8,343 nucleotides of DNA from Cyanobacteria bacterium Co-bin13 (GTDB taxonomy: Bacteria > Cyanobacteriota > Cyanobacteriia > Phormidesmidales > Phormidesmidaceae), in the NCBI GenBank assembly GCA_014534385.1, contig JACVRP010000147.1:1-8343 (forward strand). The letters are read 5' to 3'. Within the stretch, counting starts at the first letter, position 1, and each line of letters begins with the position of its first letter. The notes below the pieces were generated by a model. The model did no database searches and had not been told where the DNA came from. It was given only the letters and a program-made list of their open reading frames with translations. A program made the position numbers and the translations under genes. This document shows, piece after piece, positions 1 through 6,426 of this stretch.

Positions 1-1
1 A

Positions 2-991
2 ATTCAGCGGGTCGGGGGCTATGCCTGGGAAGCTGGGCGCACTCAAGAGGTGCAGCATTTAACCGCCCAACTCCGGCGGGTACGACAGCAGGTAGACGCA
101 GCTACTCCTCTTGATCAAAGGCTATTGGTCGAGATCGCTACCGGGTTTGAGATCCTGGGCGAGCCGACAGATGCGATCGCACTTTATCGCCAGCTTGCCG
201 ATCTCGCTCGAACGGCTGGCAACACTATTCTGCATCAGGCCTATTTAGAAGAAGTTGCCGCCCTTGAGAGTGATTGGTTTCAGTTTTCGGCAGCAGCCAC
301 TACTTACCGAGAGCTGTATCAGCTGGTGCAGGGGCAAATCAGCCCCCTGAGTGCTCCCTACCTGCAGCGAGAGATCGCTAGCCTGGAGCAGGCCCAGCAG
401 TTTGAGCAGGCCATTGCGGCACAGCAGGAACTGCTAGACCTCTACCAGGCGGGTCAGGCTATTGAATTTGTGCCAGAGCTGCAGCGGGCGACCGCGCAAA
501 ATTTTCAGGTGGTAGGCAACCTGGACGCAGCCTCTCGGTACTACCAGGCGGCCTACACCAACGCCATTACTCTGGAGCAGTTTGAGATTGCCAGTCAGGT
601 CGTTGATGAGCTCGCCTTGGTGTATCGAGCGCTCAACCGCTTAGACGATGTGCTCTACCTGTATCAGCAGCGGCTGCTGGTCAACCGTCAGGTCTACGAT
701 GCCTACAGCATTATGGAGAACTTTGATCAGTTGGGCCAGCTCTATGAGGATCTGGGGCAGCCAGCAGAAGCAGCGGCAGCCTTTCAAGAAGGGCTGATTT
801 TGGCCAGGCACCTGGGCCATCGCCAAGACTACTTTACCGAGCAGGTTCAGCGCCTGTCTCCTGAATTGCTCCTTATCCCAAGTGAGCGCCCTGCTCCCAG
901 GGACGGGGCAGCCGGGCCAACGAATGAGGTGCTGCCGCCATCAATGCCGCTGGAAAATTCAGGAACTCCAATCGATCTCTGGCGGCAGTAG
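2..991 (+). CDS. TPR-repeat protein, 5' end truncated by window edge
   Basis: The reading frame is open from the first bases of the window, with in-frame codons (IQRVGGYAWEAGRTQE) before the first possible start, a GTG at 50. The true start is therefore probably upstream, and this is a C-terminal part of about 329 residues. The visible protein is almost entirely helical, with about six degenerate tetratricopeptide units at intervals of roughly 40 residues. Recognisable signatures include GEPTDAIALYRQLADLA, GNLDAASRYYQAAY, NRLDDVLYLYQQRLL and GQPAEAAAAFQEGLILA. The last 40 residues are Pro/Gly-rich and probably disordered. TPR arrays are protein-binding scaffolds; no catalytic domain, signal peptide or membrane helix is visible in this part. 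It converges on the minus-strand cluster, whose last gene ends 91 bp away. The partner is unknown. A TPR call is safe; any specific function is not. Confidence 0.85.
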   Translation: MQRVGGYAWEAGRTQEVQHLTAQLRRVRQQVDAATPLDQRLLVEIATGFEILGEPTDAIALYRQLADLARTAGNTILHQAYLEEVAALESDWFQFSAAATTYRELYQLVQGQISPLSAPYLQREIASLEQAQQFEQAIAAQQELLDLYQAGQAIEFVPELQRATAQNFQVVGNLDAASRYYQAAYTNAITLEQFEIASQVVDELALVYRALNRLDDVLYLYQQRLLVNRQVYDAYSIMENFDQLGQLYEDLGQPAEAAAAFQEGLILARHLGHRQDYFTEQVQRLSPELLLIPSERPAPRDGAAGPTNEVLPPSMPLENSGTPIDLWRQ

Positions 992-1033
992 CAGCCAGGC
1001 GCTCATTCTCTACCCAACCGCTTTACCTAGAAC

Positions 1034-1064
1034 CCCTCTACTTGAAGGGAAACTGACTAGAGGG
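1034..1064. terminator. Inverted repeat between convergent genes, possible bidirectional terminator
   Basis: CCCTCTA (1034-1040) and TAGAGGG (1058-1064) form a perfect 7-bp stem with a 17-nt loop, midway between two genes that converge. No T-run follows on either strand, so it is not a canonical intrinsic terminator. Position is the main support. Confidence 0.3.
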
Positions 1065-1082
1065 AGGCCAGAACCACCAGCG

Positions 1083-1691
1083 CTAAAGTGAAGATTTGCC
1101 TAATTCTGCGGCCTGGTTAAGGGCAACGGAGGCAACGGCCAGGCTGAGCCGCGCTTTTTCAACCTCCGAGAGAGCAGCCCAGTCAGACTGCTGTAAAGCC
1201 CGAATATGGAGATCCAAAATTTCGCTACGCCCGTCCCGTAGGGAGTAGGCCAGAGGCCGGGCCAATGCTTCCAGGTCTTCCTTGTCCCAGCCCATTAAAA
1301 CTGCCTGCACAGACTGCACTAGCTGATCTATGAGGGGTCGCCCGGTATTGGCCAGCGCCAGCGCCTGATCGGCCAGGGTATTTAACATCTGATCTGGCAA
1401 GGTTGTAAACTGCTGCGCTAGGGCGGTTGCCAGAGCAGCGGCTCGCTCGATGGGGGCCGTCGGCCAAAGGGTATCTAGCTGGGCTGAAAGCATCTGCCAG
1501 CCAGCTGCGATCGCATCTACTGTGCCTGTCTCGTCCCAGCTAGCTTCTAACTCGGCCAAGTAGGCTTCGCTATCCGGAGTGTAGGGATTCCAGGGATAGG
1601 TTGGCCTGGGATCTAGAATGCTGTGCAGCAGGTCAAGTTCGGCATTCATGGGTGGCTCGGCAGAGTGAGAAGGACGGGAATCGTTAGCCAT
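1083..1691 (-). CDS. Conserved hypothetical cyanobacterial protein, all-helical
   Basis: I do not recognise a named family, although the pattern resembles a hypothetical protein found across cyanobacteria. That is a memory-level impression, not a search result. The given start (MANDSRPSHS) yields 202 residues. An in-frame ATG at 1649 (MNAELDLLHSILDP) yields 188 residues and is where the well-formed part of the protein begins. An ATG at 1760 would add 23 residues that look like translated intergenic DNA. None has a clear ribosome binding site. After a Trp/Pro-rich N-terminal motif (TYPWNPYTPDSEAYLAELE), the rest is Ala/Leu-rich helices with no Cys, no membrane segment and no signal peptide. 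It ends with a helical stretch, LSEVEKARLSLAVASVALNQ. It is likely cytosolic. It lies downstream of the CHAT-FHA gene on the same strand but 166 bp away, with a weak promoter candidate in the gap, so it may be expressed separately. Confidence 0.7.
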   Translation of the reverse strand: MANDSRPSHSAEPPMNAELDLLHSILDPRPTYPWNPYTPDSEAYLAELEASWDETGTVDAIAAGWQMLSAQLDTLWPTAPIERAAALATALAQQFTTLPDQMLNTLADQALALANTGRPLIDQLVQSVQAVLMGWDKEDLEALARPLAYSLRDGRSEILDLHIRALQQSDWAALSEVEKARLSLAVASVALNQAAELGKSSL

Positions 1692-1797
1692 TGTAGATTC
1701 GTAGGATGCACTGATGCTGTAGAAGTGAACAACCATAGCTACACGGCTGCTTTTGGGCATTCCGCATAGGATTTTGAAAGGGGGATCAATTTACGTC

Positions 1798-1803
1798 ATA
1801 TTA
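1798..1803 (-). promoter_or_regulatory. Possible -10 element upstream of the hypothetical gene
   Basis: TAATAT on the minus strand, in the AT-richer gap between the CHAT-FHA stop codon and the hypothetical gene, is five of six to the bacterial -10 consensus. No good -35 lies 16-18 bp upstream. The gap (1692-1857) holds no other gene or strong hairpin. Confidence 0.22.
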
Positions 1804-1857
1804 CCTAGACCGTTTGGATTTAAGGCACCAACTTTAGAAACAGCTCGTAAAAACCGC

Positions 1858-3501
1858 TCAGGAAAGCCTGGAGGCCCCACCCTCAATAATGAATTCTAAA
1901 AGCCGCCCCTCATGGCTGCCAAAGCGTAGCTGGGTGCCCAGGTTGAGCGCTACCTCCTGCTGATGGATATGCTGCCAAATACCCTCCAAATAGCAGTAGG
2001 TGCCAAAGCGGGAGCGATCGCGCAAAAAGTAGGTGGCCTGGGTTTGGCCCCCCACTGACACATTGCGACAGAAAATTTCAGCGTGCTGCCCCGACACCCA
2101 CGGCTCGGGAATGACCAGATCGTTGTCGGGTAAGCGGCCCACGTGCATCAGGCCGCCATAGATCGGCCAGACCTTGGCCGGATCTTCCACAGACCGCACC
2201 GCCGCAAATTTCTTGGCCTGCCCTTCCTCCCCTGGCAAGCGAGTAACGTCGCGGCGAGGCGCTTCTAAAATCACCCCATCAAACTGGGGGTGCATATAGA
2301 GCACCGGCAGCGTCCAGGGAGCTTTGTTAAAGCCATAGATGGTTAAGAGCTGCTGCCGTGCGATCGCAATGGCCTGCTCCACCGGATGCCGCTCTGCCAA
2401 CGCCTGGGAAAACGCCTGAATAAAGCTCAGGGCTTCGTCATCGGCAATCGAGTCTCGCATTGCCAGCACAGCGGGCACCCCGTGGTGCAGCAGCACTTCT
2501 GCCAAGCTGCTGCGGGGAATGGCCGCCTGGCTGCGCTGATCGGGTTGGGCTCCCCAGCAGGTGTTAAATACGGCGAGCTTAATTCGGCAGCGGGTCAAAA
2601 CCTGGGCCAGCTCGGTGCCGTTGAGGGGGGCCTGAGCCTGCAGAAAAAGCAGTCCGCCATCTGGGGCAGGCACACCATGACCCGCGTAGAAGAACACGTT
2701 GTAGCGCCCCGTCTCTAGCTCCCGAATCACGGTGGCCGGGTCAGGCTCTACCAGAGTGTGCACCAGACAGGGCACCTTATCGACCAGCCGCCGCCGCAGC
2801 CCAGAGGTTCCCTGCTCCAGCAAGTCCTTGAGCACCTGAGCTTCTTCATGGAGCTGTAGCACGGGCGTGCGATCGCTCTGGCCCTCCGCACTGGAGATCT
2901 CATCGCTGCCCAACACCAGCAAAATTCGCAGACTTTCGTCAAGATCCAGATCTGGCAACGGGTCAACGGCACTGGTCGAGCGACTAAACAGCACTTGCTG
3001 CCCCAGAGAGATGGCCGGACGCCCAGACTGGGGCTGCATAATTTCCCACGGCAGGCTAATCAGCTCCGGGTCTCGAATTTCTAGCCGAATATGCAGAGGA
3101 CGAGCCTGGCCCATGGCTATGCCCAGGCTGCGCTCCAGGCTTTGCTCAATCGGGCCGCTAAACAGCCACTGCCAAAGCGTCATACCCAGACCCTGCATCA
3201 AGCGGCTGGTGTAGTTGGCTCCGGGCTGGGTTGGGGGCAGAACGGCATTGAGCGCATCTTCAAGGACAAACTGGGGCACATAAGCAGAGGGAACGTGGGG
3301 CACCTGGGGCAGCCCCCGCAGCGAAAAAAATTCTTGCCAGCTCTGCCAAATCTGCGACAGCCGCTCGTCCCAAATGCGATCGTGGTGGTTAAATCCTCCG
3401 GGAAAAGGGCTCTCTAGCACCCAAATCGCAAAGTGATTTGACTCAGGCGTGGTCAAGCGAGCAATGGCTATGCGCAGGCAAAGAAAGTCGGGGGAAGACA
3501 T
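1858..3501 (-). CDS. CHAT-domain (caspase-like) protein fused to FHA domain
   Basis: The protein has 547 residues from the ATG at 3501; a GTG two codons upstream is possible, but the stretch MSSPDFLCLRIAIARL looks like a natural N-terminus. Residues about 1-130 are a cyanobacterial N-terminal region without a domain I can name. Residues about 134-406 are a CHAT domain, opening with the typical 'LISLPWEIM' segment. Both catalytic positions of the caspase/separase-like clan are present: His275 in YAGHG and Cys315 in NTCWGA. After a linker comes an FHA domain (about 438-538) with GR (455-456), SxxH (Ser470, His473) and DRSRFGT (495-501). The usual Asn of 'NGT' is replaced by Phe499. FHA domains bind phosphothreonine, so the protein is probably a protease, or protease-like adaptor, whose partners are chosen by phosphorylation. 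It has no membrane helix or signal peptide and is likely cytosolic. It follows the PP2C gene on the same strand after about 100 bp. Substrate unknown. Confidence 0.9.
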   Translation of the reverse strand: MSSPDFLCLRIAIARLTTPESNHFAIWVLESPFPGGFNHHDRIWDERLSQIWQSWQEFFSLRGLPQVPHVPSAYVPQFVLEDALNAVLPPTQPGANYTSRLMQGLGMTLWQWLFSGPIEQSLERSLGIAMGQARPLHIRLEIRDPELISLPWEIMQPQSGRPAISLGQQVLFSRSTSAVDPLPDLDLDESLRILLVLGSDEISSAEGQSDRTPVLQLHEEAQVLKDLLEQGTSGLRRRLVDKVPCLVHTLVEPDPATVIRELETGRYNVFFYAGHGVPAPDGGLLFLQAQAPLNGTELAQVLTRCRIKLAVFNTCWGAQPDQRSQAAIPRSSLAEVLLHHGVPAVLAMRDSIADDEALSFIQAFSQALAERHPVEQAIAIARQQLLTIYGFNKAPWTLPVLYMHPQFDGVILEAPRRDVTRLPGEEGQAKKFAAVRSVEDPAKVWPIYGGLMHVGRLPDNDLVIPEPWVSGQHAEIFCRNVSVGGQTQATYFLRDRSRFGTYCYLEGIWQHIHQQEVALNLGTQLRFGSHEGRLLEFIIEGGASRLS

Positions 3502-3603
3502 GGGCACAGTGGGAGGTCACCAGCAGAGGTTGGGGGATGGAGACCGGAGGCCGGCAAGATTCAGAAGAATCAGACGCGTTTCAAGGCAGGGTAGGGCACA
3601 GGA

Positions 3604-5922
3604 CTAGGGACAGGTTCCCCGCTGCGTTGGCGTAATCGCAGACAAACCGATTGCAGCAGCGGTAAACTGGGGTTCTAAAATCCAGCCCTCCTCACCCGGC
3701 TGCGACAGCTGCTCAGAAAGGGCAGCCGGAGCCGGATTGGGCAGCACTGCCGGAGCCCCTGAATCTGTTTCCTGGGGTGTCTCAGCCAGCGACGCCCCCG
3801 ATGGAATCGAACACACCTGAAGACGCACCCATTGATTGCGGTCTGGCGTCGCCCGACGGCTGATAACTTTCAGGATACTGCCTGCCGGAATGAGCGGCGC
3901 ATTCTCTCCGGCAGATGGAGCAGCCAGACTCGGCTCGGCACCGGGCTGCAGGCTCAGTAGCCCAGTGCCAGCGCCGCCCCCTGGAGCCGGAGTCGCCCGC
4001 ACCTGCCAAAAAGAATTCACTGAAACTGCGCTCGAAAGGGGGGAGTCCGGGGTCAGGCGCGGGGTGATCGTAAACCGCGATAGCTGGAGTGACTCCAGCG
4101 GCTGGGCCGATTGCTGCGTTTGGTTGAGCCACCACAGGGAGCTCAGCAAAGCAGCTGCGATCGCACCCACGCCCACCAGCCAGGGCCAGGGGCTACGCCG
4201 GGTTCGACCTTTGGCAGGGGCAGTTGGCGGCAAAACCGTAGCCGGGGGCTCTACCAGCCGGGTCGGACCTTGAAGCACTGTCGCTACGCCTGCAGGGTCT
4301 GCCGTCGGGGTGGGACCTGATGCCGCCGCTGGCAGGGCTGTAAAGGACTGGGCGGGCTGCGGTGATAGAGACACTAGGCCCACCGTCACGTTGTCGTGAC
4401 CGTTATAGCCGTTAGCCAGGTTGACCAGCTGCTGCCCGACCTGAGCCAGCACTACCTGGCCCAGCACTGCCGGACGGATGGTTGAGAGCCAGAAAGAGTC
4501 AACCCGCTCAAAATCACTCAACCCGTCAGAGCAGATCAAGTACAGGCTGTCGTCATCTAGTAAAAAGTGCTGCACCGTAGGCTGCAGGTAGCCCGACTCG
4601 CCAATGCCTAGAGCCTGCACCAGGGCCCCCGCACTGGGAGAATTCAAAGCGTCGCGGTAAAGGGCATAGCCCAATCGAGTCTCGCGGGCAGCCACATCGT
4701 CGTCTAACGTGATCTGACAGCAGCTTTGGGCGCTAATTCGGTAGGCTCGGCTGTCGCCTAAATGGGCAATGAACAGATAGGGAGGATAGATCAGGGCCAC
4801 CACCAGGGTGGTGCCCATGCGCTCTCGATCCTGGCGGTGCTCCTGGTCATTGCGCTGGGCAATGGCATCGTTCGCTGCATTAACCGCCTGCTTTAGTCGC
4901 TCAGTCACGACAGCAGGAGCCAGGGTAGGCGTCTGCAACAGCGGTGTAAGCTGCTGCTGCACCGTTTGAATGGCTAGCTGAGACGCGACATTGCCGCTCT
5001 CGTGGCCACCAATGCCGTCACAAACAACGACTAGCGGGGTCAGGGTTGAGGGCAGCGCAGCCGCCTGCACGGTTCCCTGAGTAACGCTGCCGCTGTCCGG
5101 GTAGCAGGCATCCTCGTTACGCGCTCGGCTGGGCCCCTGATCGGTAAGGGTAGCCGTCTCCAGCCGCACTGGCTGACCCTGAAATAGGGTGGCGATGGCC
5201 TGTTCGAGAGACTGCTCAAGTGCGATCGCTGATGCGAGGTTGCGGCTACAAAGCTGCGCTACCACCCCCCCCAAATACTCCCGCGCAGCCGGATGGGCGG
5301 TGGCCACCAGCCCCTGCCACTGACGGCCCAAGTCAACCAGTGTCGGGCTGCCCCTGCCAGTCCGCAGTGCCAATAGCCGCAGCACCGAGCCATCAACCCG
5401 CAGCAAATCTGGCTGCAGCAGGCTGGCCTCAACCGCGACCTCCGCCAACGCAGTCCAGAGCAGAGCCACCTGCCGCAGCCAGTTTAGCTGTCGCAGCGGC
5501 GACGACGACGCCCACTGCTCCGTCAAACTCGGCAAAAGCCGGACATCAAGGTGACCGCTGCTGTCGGCGTTTGTGGCTAGGGGCGCATCTTCCAGCAGTA
5601 GCAGAGAAGCCTTGTTGGGCAAACTCAGCACTGTAAAGGGTCTGGGAATGTGTAGGGGTAAGGTAGCCAGCCGCAAATAGGGTACGACTGGGTCGGGCAA
5701 TTCCTCCAGTGAAGGCAGTTCCCGGCTGGGCCGAATGTCCAACAGAATATGGGGAGCCCATACCTGGAACCGCTCTGCCAGCAGACTATTGCGCTTAAAA
5801 GCGGACAAATCGTTATCTGCCACCCACAGAAAGCGACGCACCAGAGGCGTTTGGCAGACTTGACAAACGGTCTGACCGACATCATTAACCGACTGACAGG
5901 CAGGGTTAGGGCACTGGATCAC
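3604..5922 (-). CDS. Membrane-anchored PP2C-type Ser/Thr protein phosphatase with 4-Cys zinc-ribbon prefix
   Basis: The protein has 772 residues from a GTG at 5922. This start is favoured because MIQCPNPAC is the typical beginning of cyanobacterial 4-Cys-prefix proteins. Cys4, Cys9, Cys20 and Cys23 form the zinc ribbon. Residues about 40-250 are helical, and part resembles a degenerate kinase C-lobe. The PP2C domain spans about 255-520 with the metal and phosphate motifs intact: RARNED (266-271), DGIGGHESG (302-310), GDSR (389-392), SDGLSD (465-470) and GHDNVTV (508-514). It should remove phosphate from Ser/Thr with Mn2+ or Mg2+. A Pro/Ala-rich linker and a basic patch (KGRTRR, 571-576) precede one membrane helix (about 578-599), so the phosphatase faces the cytoplasm. 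The tail (about 635-772) looks like a bacterial SH3-like domain outside the membrane, with Cys704 and Cys771. ndhM ends 39 bp upstream and the CHAT-FHA gene follows, so co-transcription is plausible. Confidence 0.93.
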   Translation of the reverse strand: MIQCPNPACQSVNDVGQTVCQVCQTPLVRRFLWVADNDLSAFKRNSLLAERFQVWAPHILLDIRPSRELPSLEELPDPVVPYLRLATLPLHIPRPFTVLSLPNKASLLLLEDAPLATNADSSGHLDVRLLPSLTEQWASSSPLRQLNWLRQVALLWTALAEVAVEASLLQPDLLRVDGSVLRLLALRTGRGSPTLVDLGRQWQGLVATAHPAAREYLGGVVAQLCSRNLASAIALEQSLEQAIATLFQGQPVRLETATLTDQGPSRARNEDACYPDSGSVTQGTVQAAALPSTLTPLVVVCDGIGGHESGNVASQLAIQTVQQQLTPLLQTPTLAPAVVTERLKQAVNAANDAIAQRNDQEHRQDRERMGTTLVVALIYPPYLFIAHLGDSRAYRISAQSCCQITLDDDVAARETRLGYALYRDALNSPSAGALVQALGIGESGYLQPTVQHFLLDDDSLYLICSDGLSDFERVDSFWLSTIRPAVLGQVVLAQVGQQLVNLANGYNGHDNVTVGLVSLSPQPAQSFTALPAAASGPTPTADPAGVATVLQGPTRLVEPPATVLPPTAPAKGRTRRSPWPWLVGVGAIAAALLSSLWWLNQTQQSAQPLESLQLSRFTITPRLTPDSPLSSAVSVNSFWQVRATPAPGGGAGTGLLSLQPGAEPSLAAPSAGENAPLIPAGSILKVISRRATPDRNQWVRLQVCSIPSGASLAETPQETDSGAPAVLPNPAPAALSEQLSQPGEEGWILEPQFTAAAIGLSAITPTQRGTCP

Positions 5923-5961
5923 TTGCCGGGGCCATATACAAAACTGAAATTGCTGGCTACC

Positions 5962-6309
5962 TTAAGACGCCGCCGATTCGTTGGCAACTACCTGCGGCAG
6001 ACCCATAGTGTAGTTGAGGGCGCGGCTCTTGAGGTTATAACTAATTTCGCCCCGCTGCAGCAGGCCTTTCACAAAATGCTCTAGGTCAGAGCCGATGCGG
6101 CGCAGATTGTAGTCGGTCAGCTCTTCTCCCGCCGAGGCTTCTACCAGCCGATCAAACTCGCGGTAGACCTGTTGTAAAGCCTCATCTGACCAGTTGAACT
6201 CGTTATCTGGATCAACGTCCAGGGTCAACACACCTTCATTGGGCACCAGCTCGTCGTTTTTAACTTCAGCGGTGTAGATATGAATGTGTCGCGTGGTTGA
6301 TTTGAGCAT
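5962..6309 (-). CDS. ndhM: NAD(P)H-quinone oxidoreductase subunit M (NDH-1, photosynthetic type)
   Basis: The protein has 115 residues, the usual size for cyanobacterial NdhM. It carries the strongly conserved stretches MLKSTTRHIHIYTAEV, LTLDVDPDNEFNW, LTDYNLRRIGSDLEHFVKG, GEISYNL and NYTMGLPQV. Two ATG codons are adjacent (6312 and 6309). The second is chosen because MLKSTTRH is the typical N-terminus; the difference is one Met. NdhM is a peripheral, oxygenic-photosynthesis-specific subunit of the hydrophilic arm of thylakoid NDH-1, which oxidises reduced ferredoxin and passes electrons to plastoquinone in cyclic electron flow and respiration. It has no membrane helix, as expected. A TACAAT -10-like box lies about 45 bp upstream. 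The next gene, a PP2C phosphatase, starts 39 bp downstream on the same strand. Confidence 0.96.
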   Translation of the reverse strand: MLKSTTRHIHIYTAEVKNDELVPNEGVLTLDVDPDNEFNWSDEALQQVYREFDRLVEASAGEELTDYNLRRIGSDLEHFVKGLLQRGEISYNLKSRALNYTMGLPQVVANESAAS

Positions 6310-6351
6310 CATTGGGAGTGACCCGCCTAACTTGCATCAGCATCGTTTGCT

Positions 6352-6357
6352 ATTGTA
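6352..6357 (-). promoter_or_regulatory. Likely -10 box of the ndhM promoter
   Basis: TACAAT on the minus strand matches the SigA-type -10 consensus at five of six positions. It would place transcription start near 6345, giving a leader of about 35 nt before ndhM. No consensus -35 is present 16-18 bp upstream, which is common for cyanobacterial promoters. If used, it could also drive the PP2C gene. Confidence 0.45.
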
Positions 6358-6398
6358 GCGGTCTTGCGAGGGCTCACAGAAGAGCCTTTTAAAGGAAT

Positions 6399-6422
6399 AT
6401 TTTGACCGTCAAGCATCAAAAT
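6399..6422. repeat. 7-bp inverted repeat just after the gloB stop codon
   Basis: ATTTTGA (6399-6405) and TCAAAAT (6416-6422) form a perfect AT-rich stem with a 10-nt loop, starting a few bases downstream of the gloB stop. It could help end the gloB transcript, but the stem is weak and no clear T-run follows on the minus strand. A shorter TTGA/TCAA hairpin competes with it. Confidence 0.3.
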
Positions 6423-6426
6423 GAGG

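Larger units (their letters stand above)
173..5229. repeat. HIP1 octamers (GCGATCGC), seven copies
   Basis: Perfect copies start at 173, 1507, 2014, 2360, 2869, 4157 and 5222. All are inside coding sequence. HIP1 is a hallmark of many cyanobacterial genomes and supports the taxonomic call. None occurs between 5230 and 8343. Confidence 0.95.

Noticed and set aside
1225..1467. Alternate minus-strand frame inside the hypothetical gene
   Set aside because: It is fully contained in a better-supported frame, with Arg/Ser/Gly-rich composition typical of an out-of-frame reading.
3091..3417. Open + strand frame opposite the CHAT-FHA gene (also 2386-2718 and 2867-3214)
   Set aside because: These lie antisense to a gene with clear CHAT and FHA motifs, and their translations show no domain. 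They are shadows of GC-rich coding DNA.
3544..3571. Short hairpins CCGG-AGG-CCGG and GATTC/GAATC between the PP2C and CHAT-FHA genes
   Set aside because: Stems are only 4-5 bp and no T-run follows. This is too weak to claim a terminator or attenuator.
3438..3635. Open + strand frame spanning the gap between the CHAT-FHA and PP2C genes
   Set aside because: It overlaps the ends of both genes, and the translation is low-complexity Gly/Arg/Glu with no family resemblance.
3836..4273. Open + strand frames antisense to the PP2C tail and linker (also 4111-4320 and 5220-5636)
   Set aside because: They are mirror images of the Pro/Ala-rich regions of the phosphatase, with no independent coding evidence.
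6371..6390. GGCTC/GAGCC hairpin followed by TTTT, terminator-like
   Set aside because: The T-run is on the + strand, but both flanking genes are on the minus strand, so it is in the wrong orientation for gloB.
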